In this document: in pieces, positions 43,594 to 51,196 of the stretch
Layout of the letters: the number at the start of each line of letters is the position of its first letter
Position numbering within the stretch: position 1 is the first letter of the stretch
DNA from: Halanaerobiales bacterium
GTDB lineage: Bacteria > Bacillota > Halanaerobiia > Halanaerobiales > DTU029
Direction: 5' to 3'
DNA length: 51,969 nt
Assembly: GCA_022360715.1 (NCBI GenBank)
Contig: JAKSCG010000122.1
Location: 1 to 51,969, forward strand
The notes under the pieces: model-generated
Databases searched by the model: none
Told to the model about the DNA's origin: nothing
What the model saw: only the letters and a program-made list of their open reading frames with translations
Made by a program: the position numbers and the translations under genes

Positions 43594-44097
43594 CTAAGCG
43601 ATTATTCTGATTGTTTTGCTTAATGGGACCCAGGGATTTTGCTGATTACCTATTTGATCCCGTCTAGTCTCAATTGCAAAAAAATATTTGGTGTGATCGC
43701 TGACTGCTAAAGCGGCTGAATGCCAAGCCCCTTTCTTCATTATGATTGCCTGGCCCGGTCTAATCATAAAAGCCCGTACTGTTTCGAGCACTGGTTTAGC
43801 TCGCGGATCATCAAGCTGAGCCGGTAGGGCCATTGGTTGAATAATTGCCTGATCAACCGGCCATAATAATTCTTCTCTGCTGACATGTCGCTCCATTTCA
43901 GTTATCAGCAAATCGATTTTTTCCAATTCAACTATTCCAATCCCCATGGGGGAATCAACAGATATAGTCTCAATCGGGGACCAACATGCCCATCCTTTAC
44001 CTTTTTTAGTTGCAGCTCGCTCCGGAAGAACGAGCACCCTACCGTATGGCTTAAATACCTCGGGAGTTAACTCTTCTACTGTAATCTCCATGCTCAT
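43594..44097 (-). CDS. Ureidoglycolate lyase (AllA)-family protein
   Basis: 167 aa, cupin-like beta barrel. GEV-type residues of the AllA family are visible: FKPYGRVLVLP at the start, MERHVSREELLWPV, VRAFMIRPGQAIIMKKGAWHSAAL and the late tract YFFAIETRRDQIG. AllA splits ureidoglycolate to glyoxylate and urea, but no allantoin genes are present. In this sugar regulon it more likely acts on a sugar-acid or hydroxy-acid analogue, or as a mutarotase/lyase on the kinase product. ATG with AGGAGGATAG. The reaction is unknown. Confidence 0.72.
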   Translation of the reverse strand: MSMEITVEELTPEVFKPYGRVLVLPERAATKKGKGWACWSPIETISVDSPMGIGIVELEKIDLLITEMERHVSREELLWPVDQAIIQPMALPAQLDDPRAKPVLETVRAFMIRPGQAIIMKKGAWHSAALAVSDHTKYFFAIETRRDQIGNQQNPWVPLSKTIRIIA

Positions 44098-44107
44098 TAC
44101 TATCCTC

Positions 44108-45085
44108 CTATAATGATTTAATCTGTTTTTTTACCAGGCTATCCTGGAAATCTCTCTCCTTTAAAAAATCTTTTATTGCTTGATGACCAGGTAGATAGCC
44201 ACGCGCTCCATACCCTTGCGTAGCCAGCGCTCCAGCGGCATTAGCATAAAATCCTGCTTTTTCAAGCTCCCAGCCGCGTAATAACGCCGTGGTCAAAGCA
44301 GCATTAAAACAATCACCTGCTGCTGTGGTATCAATAACCTCAATTTTAAAACCGGGAAACTTGTAATAATGATCTCGATCAACCAAAATACAACCATTAC
44401 TACCCAGCGTTATCCCGGCCAGATTTAGCTGATATTCACTAACTAGTTTTTGTAACAATTCCGCCATTGCCAAGCAGTCACTAAATTCTTGATATGTTAA
44501 ATTATAAAGTTTTTTAATTACGGCCTGATTAAAAATAACAATATTTGAGTTGATACATATTTCCTTGACTTCGTCCAGATCTAATTGTGCGGTTAATTCA
44601 ACATCAATTGCTACCAATGTATCATTTTGCCGGGCCCATTTAGCCACAGCTAAAAAAGATGTTTCTTGATAAGGACCAGTATAAAGGAGACGGGCTTGAG
44701 CAATTGCTGCTTGTTGTTCTTTGTTTAAAGCCGGCTCGTAAAAAGAGGGAACCACTATAATCGATCTTTCCCCGGTATGATCAATCATAATAACGGCAAA
44801 CATTGTCGCAACATCTTCTAATTGCCGGATTGTTGAAACATCTACCTGGTATTTAATAAAATCAGCAACGAGAAGCTGGCCGGCCTGGTCTTGACCGATT
44901 GTGCCGGTCCAACCGGCCTTTAAGCCGAGCTTACTCACCATGCAGGCATAATTAGCCATCGTTCCACCCGGTAATTTCCCAAGCAATTTACCCTTAATCT
45001 TTTCATCATGAGCAGGCAATTTTTCTACTTTCAATAAAATATCCACATTGGCATTACTATATCCAATTACATCAAGTGGCGGCAT
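44108..45085 (-). CDS. PfkB-family carbohydrate kinase
   Basis: 325 aa from the ATG at 45083-45085, six bases after AAAGGGGG. The first PfkB signature region is KLPGGTMANYACMVSKLG and the second is DTTAAGDCFNAALTTAL, with the catalytic Asp in AAGD. Length and layout match ribokinase/fructokinase. GTMANYACM lacks the GGK of ribokinase, so a different substrate is likely. It would phosphorylate the imported compound. Ten bases upstream of the AllA-like gene. Confidence 0.9.
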   Translation of the reverse strand: MPPLDVIGYSNANVDILLKVEKLPAHDEKIKGKLLGKLPGGTMANYACMVSKLGLKAGWTGTIGQDQAGQLLVADFIKYQVDVSTIRQLEDVATMFAVIMIDHTGERSIIVVPSFYEPALNKEQQAAIAQARLLYTGPYQETSFLAVAKWARQNDTLVAIDVELTAQLDLDEVKEICINSNIVIFNQAVIKKLYNLTYQEFSDCLAMAELLQKLVSEYQLNLAGITLGSNGCILVDRDHYYKFPGFKIEVIDTTAAGDCFNAALTTALLRGWELEKAGFYANAAGALATQGYGARGYLPGHQAIKDFLKERDFQDSLVKKQIKSL

Positions 45086-45109
45086 CACCATCCCCCTTTC
45101 TTGCTCAGA

Positions 45110-45436
45110 CTATTGCACCATTTCCTCAGCTAAACGACGACCAACAAAATGCCGCTGGTGATTATACATATTAATGTCACCGATTTCTGCCAACTGGTTG
45201 ATTGTTTCTTCCAGAATTTCCAGAGTTGGACATTCCCAAAATGTGAAGTAACGCCATTCCGATGACCAACTACAGTCATAAATCCCGTACATCTTTACCC
45301 CTTTTTCCCGGGCCTGGGCAAATATTTGCTTTATTTTTTCGATAAAGTCCTTTTTCTGTTCTTCATTTTCTTTAAACCAGGTATCAGTTGCCTTCCAGAA
45401 AGCGACAAATCCCAACGGCTGTTCTTTACTGAACAT
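45110..45436 (-). CDS. Small unknown protein of the BtpA/PfkB sugar operon
   Basis: 108 aa; I do not recognise the family. Secondary structure looks like a ferredoxin-like alpha/beta fold: LGFVAFWKATDTWF, long charged helix DFIEKIKQIFAQAREKG, MYGIYDCSWSSEWRYFTFWEC, second helix LEILEETINQLAEIG and a C-terminal HQRHFVGRRL. Many aromatics and two cysteines (in YDCSW and WECP) may line an active site. It could be a sugar mutarotase-like or dimeric alpha/beta-barrel protein. Its ATG directly follows the BtpA stop (TAAATG), so the two are translationally coupled. Function unknown. Confidence 0.6.
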   Translation of the reverse strand: MFSKEQPLGFVAFWKATDTWFKENEEQKKDFIEKIKQIFAQAREKGVKMYGIYDCSWSSEWRYFTFWECPTLEILEETINQLAEIGDINMYNHQRHFVGRRLAEEMVQ

Positions 45437-46300
45437 TTAATCAAACTCCCTTATCTTTTCTCTAATTTTATAAACCTTATCCATCAATTTTTTTACCTGT
45501 TCCAGCTCAACCGGCTTCCACCAAACGCCGTCTTTCTTTAAAGAAGAAGCAACAATCGCCCCATCGGCAACTGACAATAGTTCTGCAACATTATCAATAT
45601 TCAATCCACTCCCAACCACTACCGGTAAAGTGGTCGCATTTTTAATTGTCTCAACCTCAGCCAGGGGGGTAGGATGACCGGTTCTATTACCGGTAGCAAT
45701 TAATACATCTGCGGCAAACCATTCTACGTCACGTGTCTGTTCGGGAACACTTCGGTCCGCAACAATCGAATGGCTCCCATGTTTTACATGGACATCGGCC
45801 ATGATCATCACCTCTTCTGCCTTAATTTTCGTTCGATAACGCAGTGCTTTGGCTGCTGCTCCTTCGATCAGACCTTCATTAGCAACATAAGCGTTAGCCC
45901 ATTGATTGGAACGAACAAAACTGGCCTGGCTGACTTTGGCGGTGGCCAAACTCTGCATAACACCATTGGCTAAAATATTTACTCCAACCGGAATATCTAC
46001 GGCCTGACAGACTCGATCCGTCATCACCGCCATGGTAGCAACCGTCTCAATACTTATATCATCAGGCTTGGAAAAGGGAATATCCCATCCGTTTTCCACG
46101 ATAATACCATCTACCCCACCATCAGCATATGCTTTGGCTTCTGAGACCGCAAAATGATAAATCTCTTCCGGACTATCTCCTTTGTAATGCGGTGACCCCA
46201 GAGTTGGCAGGGCATGAATTACCCCGATAATAATTTTTTTCTTTCCAAATAAAGCATCAAGTTTATTCGTTCCTTTGGGAAATAATTTTGACTTACACAT
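45437..46300 (-). CDS. BtpA/SgcQ-family TIM-barrel protein
   Basis: 287 aa. KKIIIGVIHALPTLGSPHY, GGVDGIIVENGWDIPF, VPVGVNILANG, MIMADVHVKHGSHS and VVVGSGLNIDNV match the BtpA family (PF03437), a TIM barrel with a phosphate-binding C-terminal end. BtpA was first linked to photosystem I, but most bacterial members, such as E. coli SgcQ, sit in sugar operons and have no proven reaction. Here it is the first gene of a sugar regulon with a PfkB kinase and importer, so an aldolase- or isomerase-like step on a sugar phosphate is likely. Enzyme activity inferred only. Confidence 0.85.
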   Translation of the reverse strand: MCKSKLFPKGTNKLDALFGKKKIIIGVIHALPTLGSPHYKGDSPEEIYHFAVSEAKAYADGGVDGIIVENGWDIPFSKPDDISIETVATMAVMTDRVCQAVDIPVGVNILANGVMQSLATAKVSQASFVRSNQWANAYVANEGLIEGAAAKALRYRTKIKAEEVMIMADVHVKHGSHSIVADRSVPEQTRDVEWFAADVLIATGNRTGHPTPLAEVETIKNATTLPVVVGSGLNIDNVAELLSVADGAIVASSLKKDGVWWKPVELEQVKKLMDKVYKIREKIREFD

Positions 46301-46353
46301 TTAGTCTAATCGCTCCTTTCATTTCGTTACCTGCAACAAGAGATTAACGCATT

Positions 46354-46403
46354 AATACGTTTCAATACGTTTTATAATATACTTATTCGATTTTAGTTGT
46401 AAA
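46354..46403 (-). promoter_or_regulatory. Promoter and paired operators of the BtpA operon
   Basis: Minus-strand TTTACA (46398-46403), 16-base spacer, TATATT (46376-46381). Just downstream of the -10, over the start site, AATACGTTT occurs twice in direct repeat at 10-base spacing (46354-46362, 46364-46372). Binding there by the divergent GntR regulator would block initiation. Confidence 0.65.
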
Positions 46404-46457
46404 AATCCTTTATTTTTTTAAAAAAATTTTAATTTTTCTTTTTAATCATTGTTGTGA

Positions 46458-46463
46458 TATAAT
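46458..46463 (+). promoter_or_regulatory. -10 box of the GntR gene
   Basis: TATAAT in a GTTGTGATATAATACTT context on the plus strand, 125 bases before the ATG. The -35 at 17 bases is poor (T-rich), suggesting a weak or activated promoter. Confidence 0.5.
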
Positions 46464-46509
46464 ACTTATAAAGAAAGACAGCTAATATTATTATATCGCT
46501 ATTCATACT

Positions 46510-46523
46510 AATACGATTTATAA
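46510..46523. promoter_or_regulatory. Second GntR operator candidate
   Basis: AATACGATTTATAA, the same motif as 46364-46377 (AATACGTTTTATAA) with one base change. It lies in the leader of the GntR gene, fitting autoregulation. Confidence 0.55.
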
Positions 46524-46588
46524 CATTTTTTATGGCTATTCAGAAAAGGCATTTAAAGATGTAAAATTTAAACTGGGAGGAGCATGTC

Positions 46589-47362
46589 ATGAGTAAACTC
46601 AATCGAGAAGTTCATACCCCTTTATATTTGCAAATTGAAGACTTAATTATTGAGCAAGTAGAGAGCGGAGAAATTTCACCGGGCGATCCCATTCCTTCTG
46701 AAGCCGAATTACAAAAAAAATATAATGTTAGTCGCACAACAATTCGCCAGGCTATGGCAAACCTGGCTAAAGATGGCATCATTATTAAAAAACAGGGGAA
46801 AGGGACCTTTGTGAGCAAAGTGCAAAAAACTGAGCCCAATCTATCAAATCTCTGTAGCTTTTCCGAAGAAATAATGAAGGATGGCGGAAAGCCCGGATCA
46901 AAGGTGCTGGAGCTGGGGATTATTGGGGCACCAAAACACATTGCCGATATATTTAAAATTAAAAAGGGTAATCCGGTGATCATTTACGAACGCCTGCGCT
47001 CAATTGATGATGCTTTGGTCGGGTTACATACAGTCTATTTGAATCAAAATGTATTACCATTTTTTGATTTAAACAAGCTCAATCAGGATAATATTTCCTT
47101 ATATCAATTCCTGGAAAAAGACCTGAAGATTCATATCTATGTAGCCGATGAAACCTTAAAAGCTATTTCCGCCGATGAGAATATCGCCAAAATATTAAAC
47201 ATTCCAATCGGTACTCCGATTATGTTACTGAAAAGAACTACCTATACCCTGGGGGGACAACCCTTTGAATATGCCAAAATAATTGTCAAAGGTGAGGAAT
47301 TTCAGTATAAAGCTCGCTTAACCAGAAAAAATAATTACTTGAAAAACCCTAACGAATCCTAA
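46589..47362 (+). CDS. GntR/HutC-family regulator with UTRA domain
   Basis: 257 aa. Residues 1-75 are a GntR winged helix (PLYLQIEDLIIEQVESGEI, then SEAELQKKYNVSRTTIRQAM). Residues about 95-245 are a UTRA ligand-binding domain (VIIYERLRSIDDALVGLHTV, TPIMLLKRTTYTLGGQPFEY). UTRA regulators commonly sense a sugar phosphate or other pathway intermediate and release DNA. Divergent from the BtpA-PfkB-Rbs operon, with matching operators in front of both, so it is the likely local repressor. ATG with GGGAGGAG. Confidence 0.92.
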   Translation: MSKLNREVHTPLYLQIEDLIIEQVESGEISPGDPIPSEAELQKKYNVSRTTIRQAMANLAKDGIIIKKQGKGTFVSKVQKTEPNLSNLCSFSEEIMKDGGKPGSKVLELGIIGAPKHIADIFKIKKGNPVIIYERLRSIDDALVGLHTVYLNQNVLPFFDLNKLNQDNISLYQFLEKDLKIHIYVADETLKAISADENIAKILNIPIGTPIMLLKRTTYTLGGQPFEYAKIIVKGEEFQYKARLTRKNNYLKNPNES

Positions 47363-47388
47363 GGATTGATTAGTGCTGTAAAACCTTC

Positions 47389-47447
47389 TTTAAAAAGCGA
47401 AAGACTGGCTCAAAAATAAGCCAGTCTCCGGTAATTCGCTTTTTAAA
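47389..47447. terminator. Two-tier bidirectional terminator
   Basis: Inner perfect stem AGACTGGCT (47402-47410) / AGCCAGTCT (47419-47427). Outer arms TTTAAAAAGCGAA / TTCGCTTTTTAAA flank it. The outer arms give U-tracts in both directions. It separates convergent gntR and feoB. Confidence 0.85.
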
Positions 47448-47453
47448 ATACTA

Positions 47454-49793
47454 TTACAAGTCGATTGTTGATCCTGGACCAAAGTTACCTCTATTGCGCT
47501 CACTTTGACCAATATATTTCATCCCTAGATAGATTAAGATCACAATTGCTAAAGCGACCACAATCCATAAGACTTGATGAGCTACCGTAAACTGATAGTA
47601 AAGGGTCGCGACAATCCAGGCTAAAATCGTCTGATATACCGACATGAGTATGCCATAAAAATAGCCGATTTCTCTGATCGCTGCCCCAATCGCCGCAACA
47701 CAGGGAACATAAATCAGAATAAACAATAAATAAGCATAAGCTTGATTAGGTCCATGCTGGAAGCGTCGTCGCATGGCCCCAAATACTCCGGTAGCTGCTC
47801 CAACCTCTTCTGAGACTGAGTCCTGATCATCACTGATCATCCCCATTCCCAGCGGATCAGATAAGCCGCCCCAAATACCACTGAGTCCCTCCGGAATAGA
47901 GTAAAAGGCTTCGCTTATCCCCGCCCAAAAATCAAATCCTTCCTCCTCTTCTAAACCATTATCTCCCGCTAGCTGCTCGTTAGCTAGATCAATTTGACTA
48001 TATAAGGCATCAAGGGTACCAACCACTGCCTCTTTGGCAAAAAGCCCGGTAAACAAAGCTACTGAAGCCGGCCAATTATCTTGCTCAACCCCCATTGGCG
48101 TAAATATTGGTGTGATCCCCTGGCCAATTTTAGCTAATACCGAGTTAGTGCTGTCCTCATTACCAAAAGTTCCATCAGTTCCCACCGAGTTTAAAAGGGC
48201 CAGAATAGCCACTACTACTACAATTACTTTACCGGCCCGGACCATAAAGATCTTGAGCCGATTCCAGGTATGGAGCATGATGTGTTTAAACCGGGGACGA
48301 TGATAGGAAGGTAACTCCATAATAAAATGGGAAGGTTCCCCTTGAAATAGGGTTCTCTTTAATAAAAGACCGGTTAAAATCGCCAGGATTATTCCCGCCA
48401 GATAGATACTAAAAACCATTGCTCCGGCCCGGACACCGAAAAAGGCTGCCCCAAATAAGGCATAAACCGGCAATCGAGCTCCACAGGACATAAACGGTGA
48501 CATGAAAACAGTCATAAAACGGTCTTTTTTACTCTCTAAAGTCCGGGTAGCCATTATTGCCGGCACCGTGCAACCAAATCCGACAATCATTGGTACAAAT
48601 GATTTACCGGGCAAACCAATCCAACGCATAAAGCGGTCCATGACAAAGGCCGCCCGTGCCATATAACCGGAATCTTCCAATAAGGACAACATCAAAAACA
48701 TCATAAAGATAATCGGGATAAAAGTGGCCACTGTTTGAATACCGGCTCCAATCCCACCGGCTAAAATTGTAATCAGCCATTCCGGGGAATTTATCGCCGA
48801 GAGTAGCACAGCAAATCCATCGACAAAGATTGTTCCGAAGAAAATATCAAAAAAATCAATAAAAGCACCACCGATAGTAATCGTCACCCAAAAGACCGCA
48901 TACATCACAACCAGAAAAATCGGAATACCGAGAATACGATTTAGTACTAATTGATCCAGCCGATCAGAGAATGACCTTTTGGTTACTCCTTTTTTAACCA
49001 AATGCTGATAAATACTCTCAATAAATCCATAACGATAATCAGCCAGAACTATATCCGGTAAATCACCGAGAATTGTTTTAATTTTATTAATGGCTGAATT
49101 AATAGCTGTTTCAGTAAGTACCTGTTTTTTTACTATTTTTTCAGTTACCCAGTTGTCTTGCTCCAACAACTTTAAGGCCACCCACCGGGAATTTGTCCCT
49201 AATTCCTGGGCAAAGGAATGCAGATTCTTGTCCCATTCACTGATTATTCCTTCAATCTCATTGGGATAAGTTACACTTGCCTCGGACTGTTTTGGGCTTT
49301 TTATGGCCGATATAATCAAGTCCTTGGTCTGCTGTAGATCATTATTATTTACTGCAGCAATCCCAATAATTGGGCAATCTAAATGTTTTTGTAAGTGTTG
49401 AATATTAATCTCTGTATTATTTTTTTGGACTAAGTCCATCATATTTAGTACTACTAAGACCGGCACCTGCATTTCCAGTAATTGTACCGTTAAGTACAAA
49501 TTACGTTGAAGATTGGTTGAATCAATGATATTTACAACTAAATCAGGTTCACCGCTTAAGATATAGTCCCGGGCTATCTCTTCATCTTCAGATGCAGCTG
49601 ATAAAGAATAAATACCCGGGAGGTCGACAATATTAATTTTTTGACCCTGATGTTCCATTATGCCTTCTTTTTTCTCGACAGTTACCCCCGGCCAGTTGCC
49701 AATCCTTTGAATACTGCCGGTCAACCCGTTAAATAAAGTAGTCTTCCCACAATTCGGGTTACCTACTAAGGCAATATTAAATAAATCCTTCAT
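47454..49793 (-). CDS. feoB: Ferrous iron transporter FeoB
   Basis: 779 aa. N-terminal GTPase: G1 GNPNCGKTT (11-19), G2 region NWPGVTVEKKEG, G3 DLPGIYSLS, G4 NMMD. A helical GDP-dissociation region follows (about 165-275), then the membrane domain with about ten helices and two Gate motifs (SFVPMIVGFGCTVPAIMATRTL; FAKEAVVGTLDALY). Imports Fe(II) across the cytoplasmic membrane. The ATG overlaps the FeoA stop by one base (TAATG), so expression is coupled. Driven by the Fur-controlled promoter upstream. Confidence 0.97.
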   Translation of the reverse strand: MKDLFNIALVGNPNCGKTTLFNGLTGSIQRIGNWPGVTVEKKEGIMEHQGQKINIVDLPGIYSLSAASEDEEIARDYILSGEPDLVVNIIDSTNLQRNLYLTVQLLEMQVPVLVVLNMMDLVQKNNTEINIQHLQKHLDCPIIGIAAVNNNDLQQTKDLIISAIKSPKQSEASVTYPNEIEGIISEWDKNLHSFAQELGTNSRWVALKLLEQDNWVTEKIVKKQVLTETAINSAINKIKTILGDLPDIVLADYRYGFIESIYQHLVKKGVTKRSFSDRLDQLVLNRILGIPIFLVVMYAVFWVTITIGGAFIDFFDIFFGTIFVDGFAVLLSAINSPEWLITILAGGIGAGIQTVATFIPIIFMMFLMLSLLEDSGYMARAAFVMDRFMRWIGLPGKSFVPMIVGFGCTVPAIMATRTLESKKDRFMTVFMSPFMSCGARLPVYALFGAAFFGVRAGAMVFSIYLAGIILAILTGLLLKRTLFQGEPSHFIMELPSYHRPRFKHIMLHTWNRLKIFMVRAGKVIVVVVAILALLNSVGTDGTFGNEDSTNSVLAKIGQGITPIFTPMGVEQDNWPASVALFTGLFAKEAVVGTLDALYSQIDLANEQLAGDNGLEEEEGFDFWAGISEAFYSIPEGLSGIWGGLSDPLGMGMISDDQDSVSEEVGAATGVFGAMRRRFQHGPNQAYAYLLFILIYVPCVAAIGAAIREIGYFYGILMSVYQTILAWIVATLYYQFTVAHQVLWIVVALAIVILIYLGMKYIGQSERNRGNFGPGSTIDL

Positions 49794-50029
49794 TAATCCA
49801 ACCCCCTGATTTTTAAAATATCAGCTTCCACTTTCCTTAAAGAAAGATTAAAGCCACGCACTTCAACTTCAACCGGATCACCAAGCGGAGCAATTTTTAG
49901 TAATTTAAGCACAGTTCCTTTGGTCAATCCCATGGCCAGCAAACGCCTCCGATAAGCAGGATTATCATCTTGATAACCGATAATCTCCGCCGAACTCCCG
50001 ACCGGTAGTTCCTTTAAAGTATCTACCAT
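49793..50029 (-). CDS. feoA: FeoA-like protein (second copy)
   Basis: 78 aa from the ATG at 50027-50029 (GGGGG upstream). SH3-like FeoA fold: LKELPVGSSAEIIGY, RRRLLAMGLTKGTVLKLLKIAPLGDPVEVEVRGFNLSLRKVEA. FeoA binds FeoB and supports ferrous iron uptake. This copy has the full canonical motif (GDPVEVEVRG) and is the one coupled to feoB. Confidence 0.93.
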   Translation of the reverse strand: MVDTLKELPVGSSAEIIGYQDDNPAYRRRLLAMGLTKGTVLKLLKIAPLGDPVEVEVRGFNLSLRKVEADILKIRGLD

Positions 50030-50070
50030 CAATTAATACCCCCTTAAATATTGTTTAAATAAGAAAAAAA

Positions 50071-50310
50071 TTATTTAATCATAATTTTTTCTGCCATACC
50101 ACAGCCTAACATCAGTCTTGTCTCATCAATTTTTAAGACAAAGGGGCCGTTTTTATTGCCTTTTAAAATTTCAAACTCCTTTCCTGGGACTAAACCTAGG
50201 GCCAGCATTTTATTACGAAAATCTTTCCCGCCTTTTAATGATGTGACAATTCCCTTTTCGCCAGTGTGTAAATTGGATAGTGATTTGCTTATTAAGTTTA
50301 TATTCTCCAT
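50071..50310 (-). CDS. feoA: FeoA-like protein (first copy)
   Basis: 79 aa from the ATG at 50308-50310 (AGGGGG upstream). LSNLHTGEKGIVTSLKGGKDFRNKMLALGLVPGKEFEILKG is the FeoA fold; the second half (GPFVLKIDETRLMLGCGMAEKIMIK) is more diverged than in the next gene and holds one cysteine. First gene of the feo operon, 41 bases ahead of the second feoA. Two FeoA genes with one FeoB occur in other Firmicutes. Confidence 0.9.
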   Translation of the reverse strand: MENINLISKSLSNLHTGEKGIVTSLKGGKDFRNKMLALGLVPGKEFEILKGNKNGPFVLKIDETRLMLGCGMAEKIMIK

Positions 50311-50395
50311 TATTCCAACCCCCTGCATTGAAAAATAAGATACTTAAAATAACGATGTTAAAGATAATAGTTATTGCTCAAAAGATCACCAAAAA

Positions 50396-50420
50396 GACAC
50401 TGATAACGATTATCAGTGTC
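50396..50420. promoter_or_regulatory. Fur box at the feo transcription start
   Basis: TGATAACGATTATCA (50401-50415) is a near-perfect 7-1-7 Fur motif (TGATAATnATTATCA), and it is extended by GACAC/GTGTC into a 25-base palindrome. It covers the predicted start site of the feo operon, so iron-loaded Fur would block transcription. Confidence 0.88.
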
Positions 50421-50426
50421 GAAAAT

Positions 50427-50455
50427 ATTATATCCTAAATTATTGGTGATGTCAA
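50427..50455 (-). promoter_or_regulatory. Consensus promoter of the feo operon
   Basis: Minus strand TTGACA (50450-50455), 17-base spacer, TATAAT (50427-50432). A perfect sigma-A promoter; start predicted near 50420, at the edge of the Fur box. Confidence 0.92.
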
Positions 50456-50504
50456 TAAATATTTAGAATTTTCTCTGTGTCATATTTTGGTAACAGTTAA
50501 ATTA

Positions 50505-50513
50505 TGCTATAAT
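50505..50513 (+). promoter_or_regulatory. Orphan extended -10 element on the plus strand
   Basis: TGCTATAAT, an extended -10 without a good -35. It points towards the 3' end of the small membrane protein gene on the other strand. Only an 11-codon frame with no proper ribosome binding site follows (ATG near 50519). Confidence 0.35.
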
Positions 50514-50572
50514 AAAATATGGGAGGCTTTTATTTTTTAGCAACCATGCTTTAATTATAAAATATTGTTGGG

Positions 50573-50818
50573 TTATTTCTTAGCAACTAACAAAATGTAG
50601 ACCCACCCAATCGCAAATGAACCAATGAGCCCGGCAATTACATTAAACTCAGCCAGCATCCAGCCCCACTCCGCCAGAGCAAGGTCACCGATCCATGCAC
50701 CGATCAGAGCCCCTATTAACCGATTCCAATACCCACCGGGAACTTCTTTATTACTAAAGATTACCTGGAGTAGCCAGGCCATTATCAAAGCAATAACAAG
50801 AAGAACTAGAAAGTACAT
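50573..50818 (-). CDS. GlsB/YeaQ/YmgE-type small membrane protein
   Basis: 81 aa from the ATG at 50816-50818 (AAGGGGGG upstream). Three hydrophobic segments with glycine-rich helices (RLIGALIGAWIGDLALAEWG, NVIAGLIGSFAIGWVYILLV) match the transglycosylase-associated/GlsB family of stress-linked inner-membrane proteins. No enzyme motif. Single gene; function of the family is poorly known. Confidence 0.78.
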   Translation of the reverse strand: MYFLVLLVIALIMAWLLQVIFSNKEVPGGYWNRLIGALIGAWIGDLALAEWGWMLAEFNVIAGLIGSFAIGWVYILLVAKK

Positions 50819-50942
50819 CACACACCCCCCTTCCCCAAGCCTCCCATAAAATAACCTCTCTAGATGCTATGTCAGCTTTAATCCCTCCGCAAACCAGAAC
50901 TGTACTCCCAACCGGGATAACTCATCTGATTGCCGGTCCGGA

Positions 50943-51139
50943 TCAACTGGCTTCAATTAACTTGCGACCTAAGGACAACCTAAAGCGACTGCATCAGCAT
51001 TACTAACATCATCAATAGTAGCCTGATCAACATTGATTAATCTTACTATATTCTGATCCTTGGCCCCTTCGGCAATCACTTCAGCCATCATTTCAGTATT
51101 TCCGGTTCCACTCCAGTAAATTACCACTACTTCTTGCAC
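50943..51139 (-). pseudogene. Flavodoxin relic with internal deletion
   Basis: A GTG at 51137-51139 with AAAGGAG upstream opens a frame reading VQEVVVIYWSGTGNTEMMAE, the FMN phosphate loop of flavodoxin (SGTGNTE). It runs through ADAVALGCP and hits TAG at 50969-50971 after 56 residues; flavodoxins have about 140. In another frame directly after, LGRKLIEAS then TGA (50943) resembles a flavodoxin C-terminus. The two pieces meet at a repeated TTAGGT, suggesting deletion of the middle third or more with loss of frame. The FMN loops of the middle (YGWGDG-type) are absent. Not functional as flavodoxin. Confidence 0.7.
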
Positions 51140-51196
51140 TATAACCACTCCTTTGGGCTTATTGATTTATTTTAATATTGATTTTTATTATATTTA

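Noticed and set aside
43594-44097. Allantoin degradation, from the AllA-like gene
   Set aside because: No allantoinase, allantoate amidohydrolase or ureidoglycolate dehydrogenase in the window; the neighbours are sugar genes.
46410-46440. Very A/T-rich tract as a replication origin or DNA-unwinding element
   Set aside because: No DnaA boxes or replication genes nearby; it fits an ordinary AT-rich promoter region.
50943-51139. Intact flavodoxin gene
   Set aside because: An in-frame TAG comes after 56 codons and the central FMN-binding part is missing.
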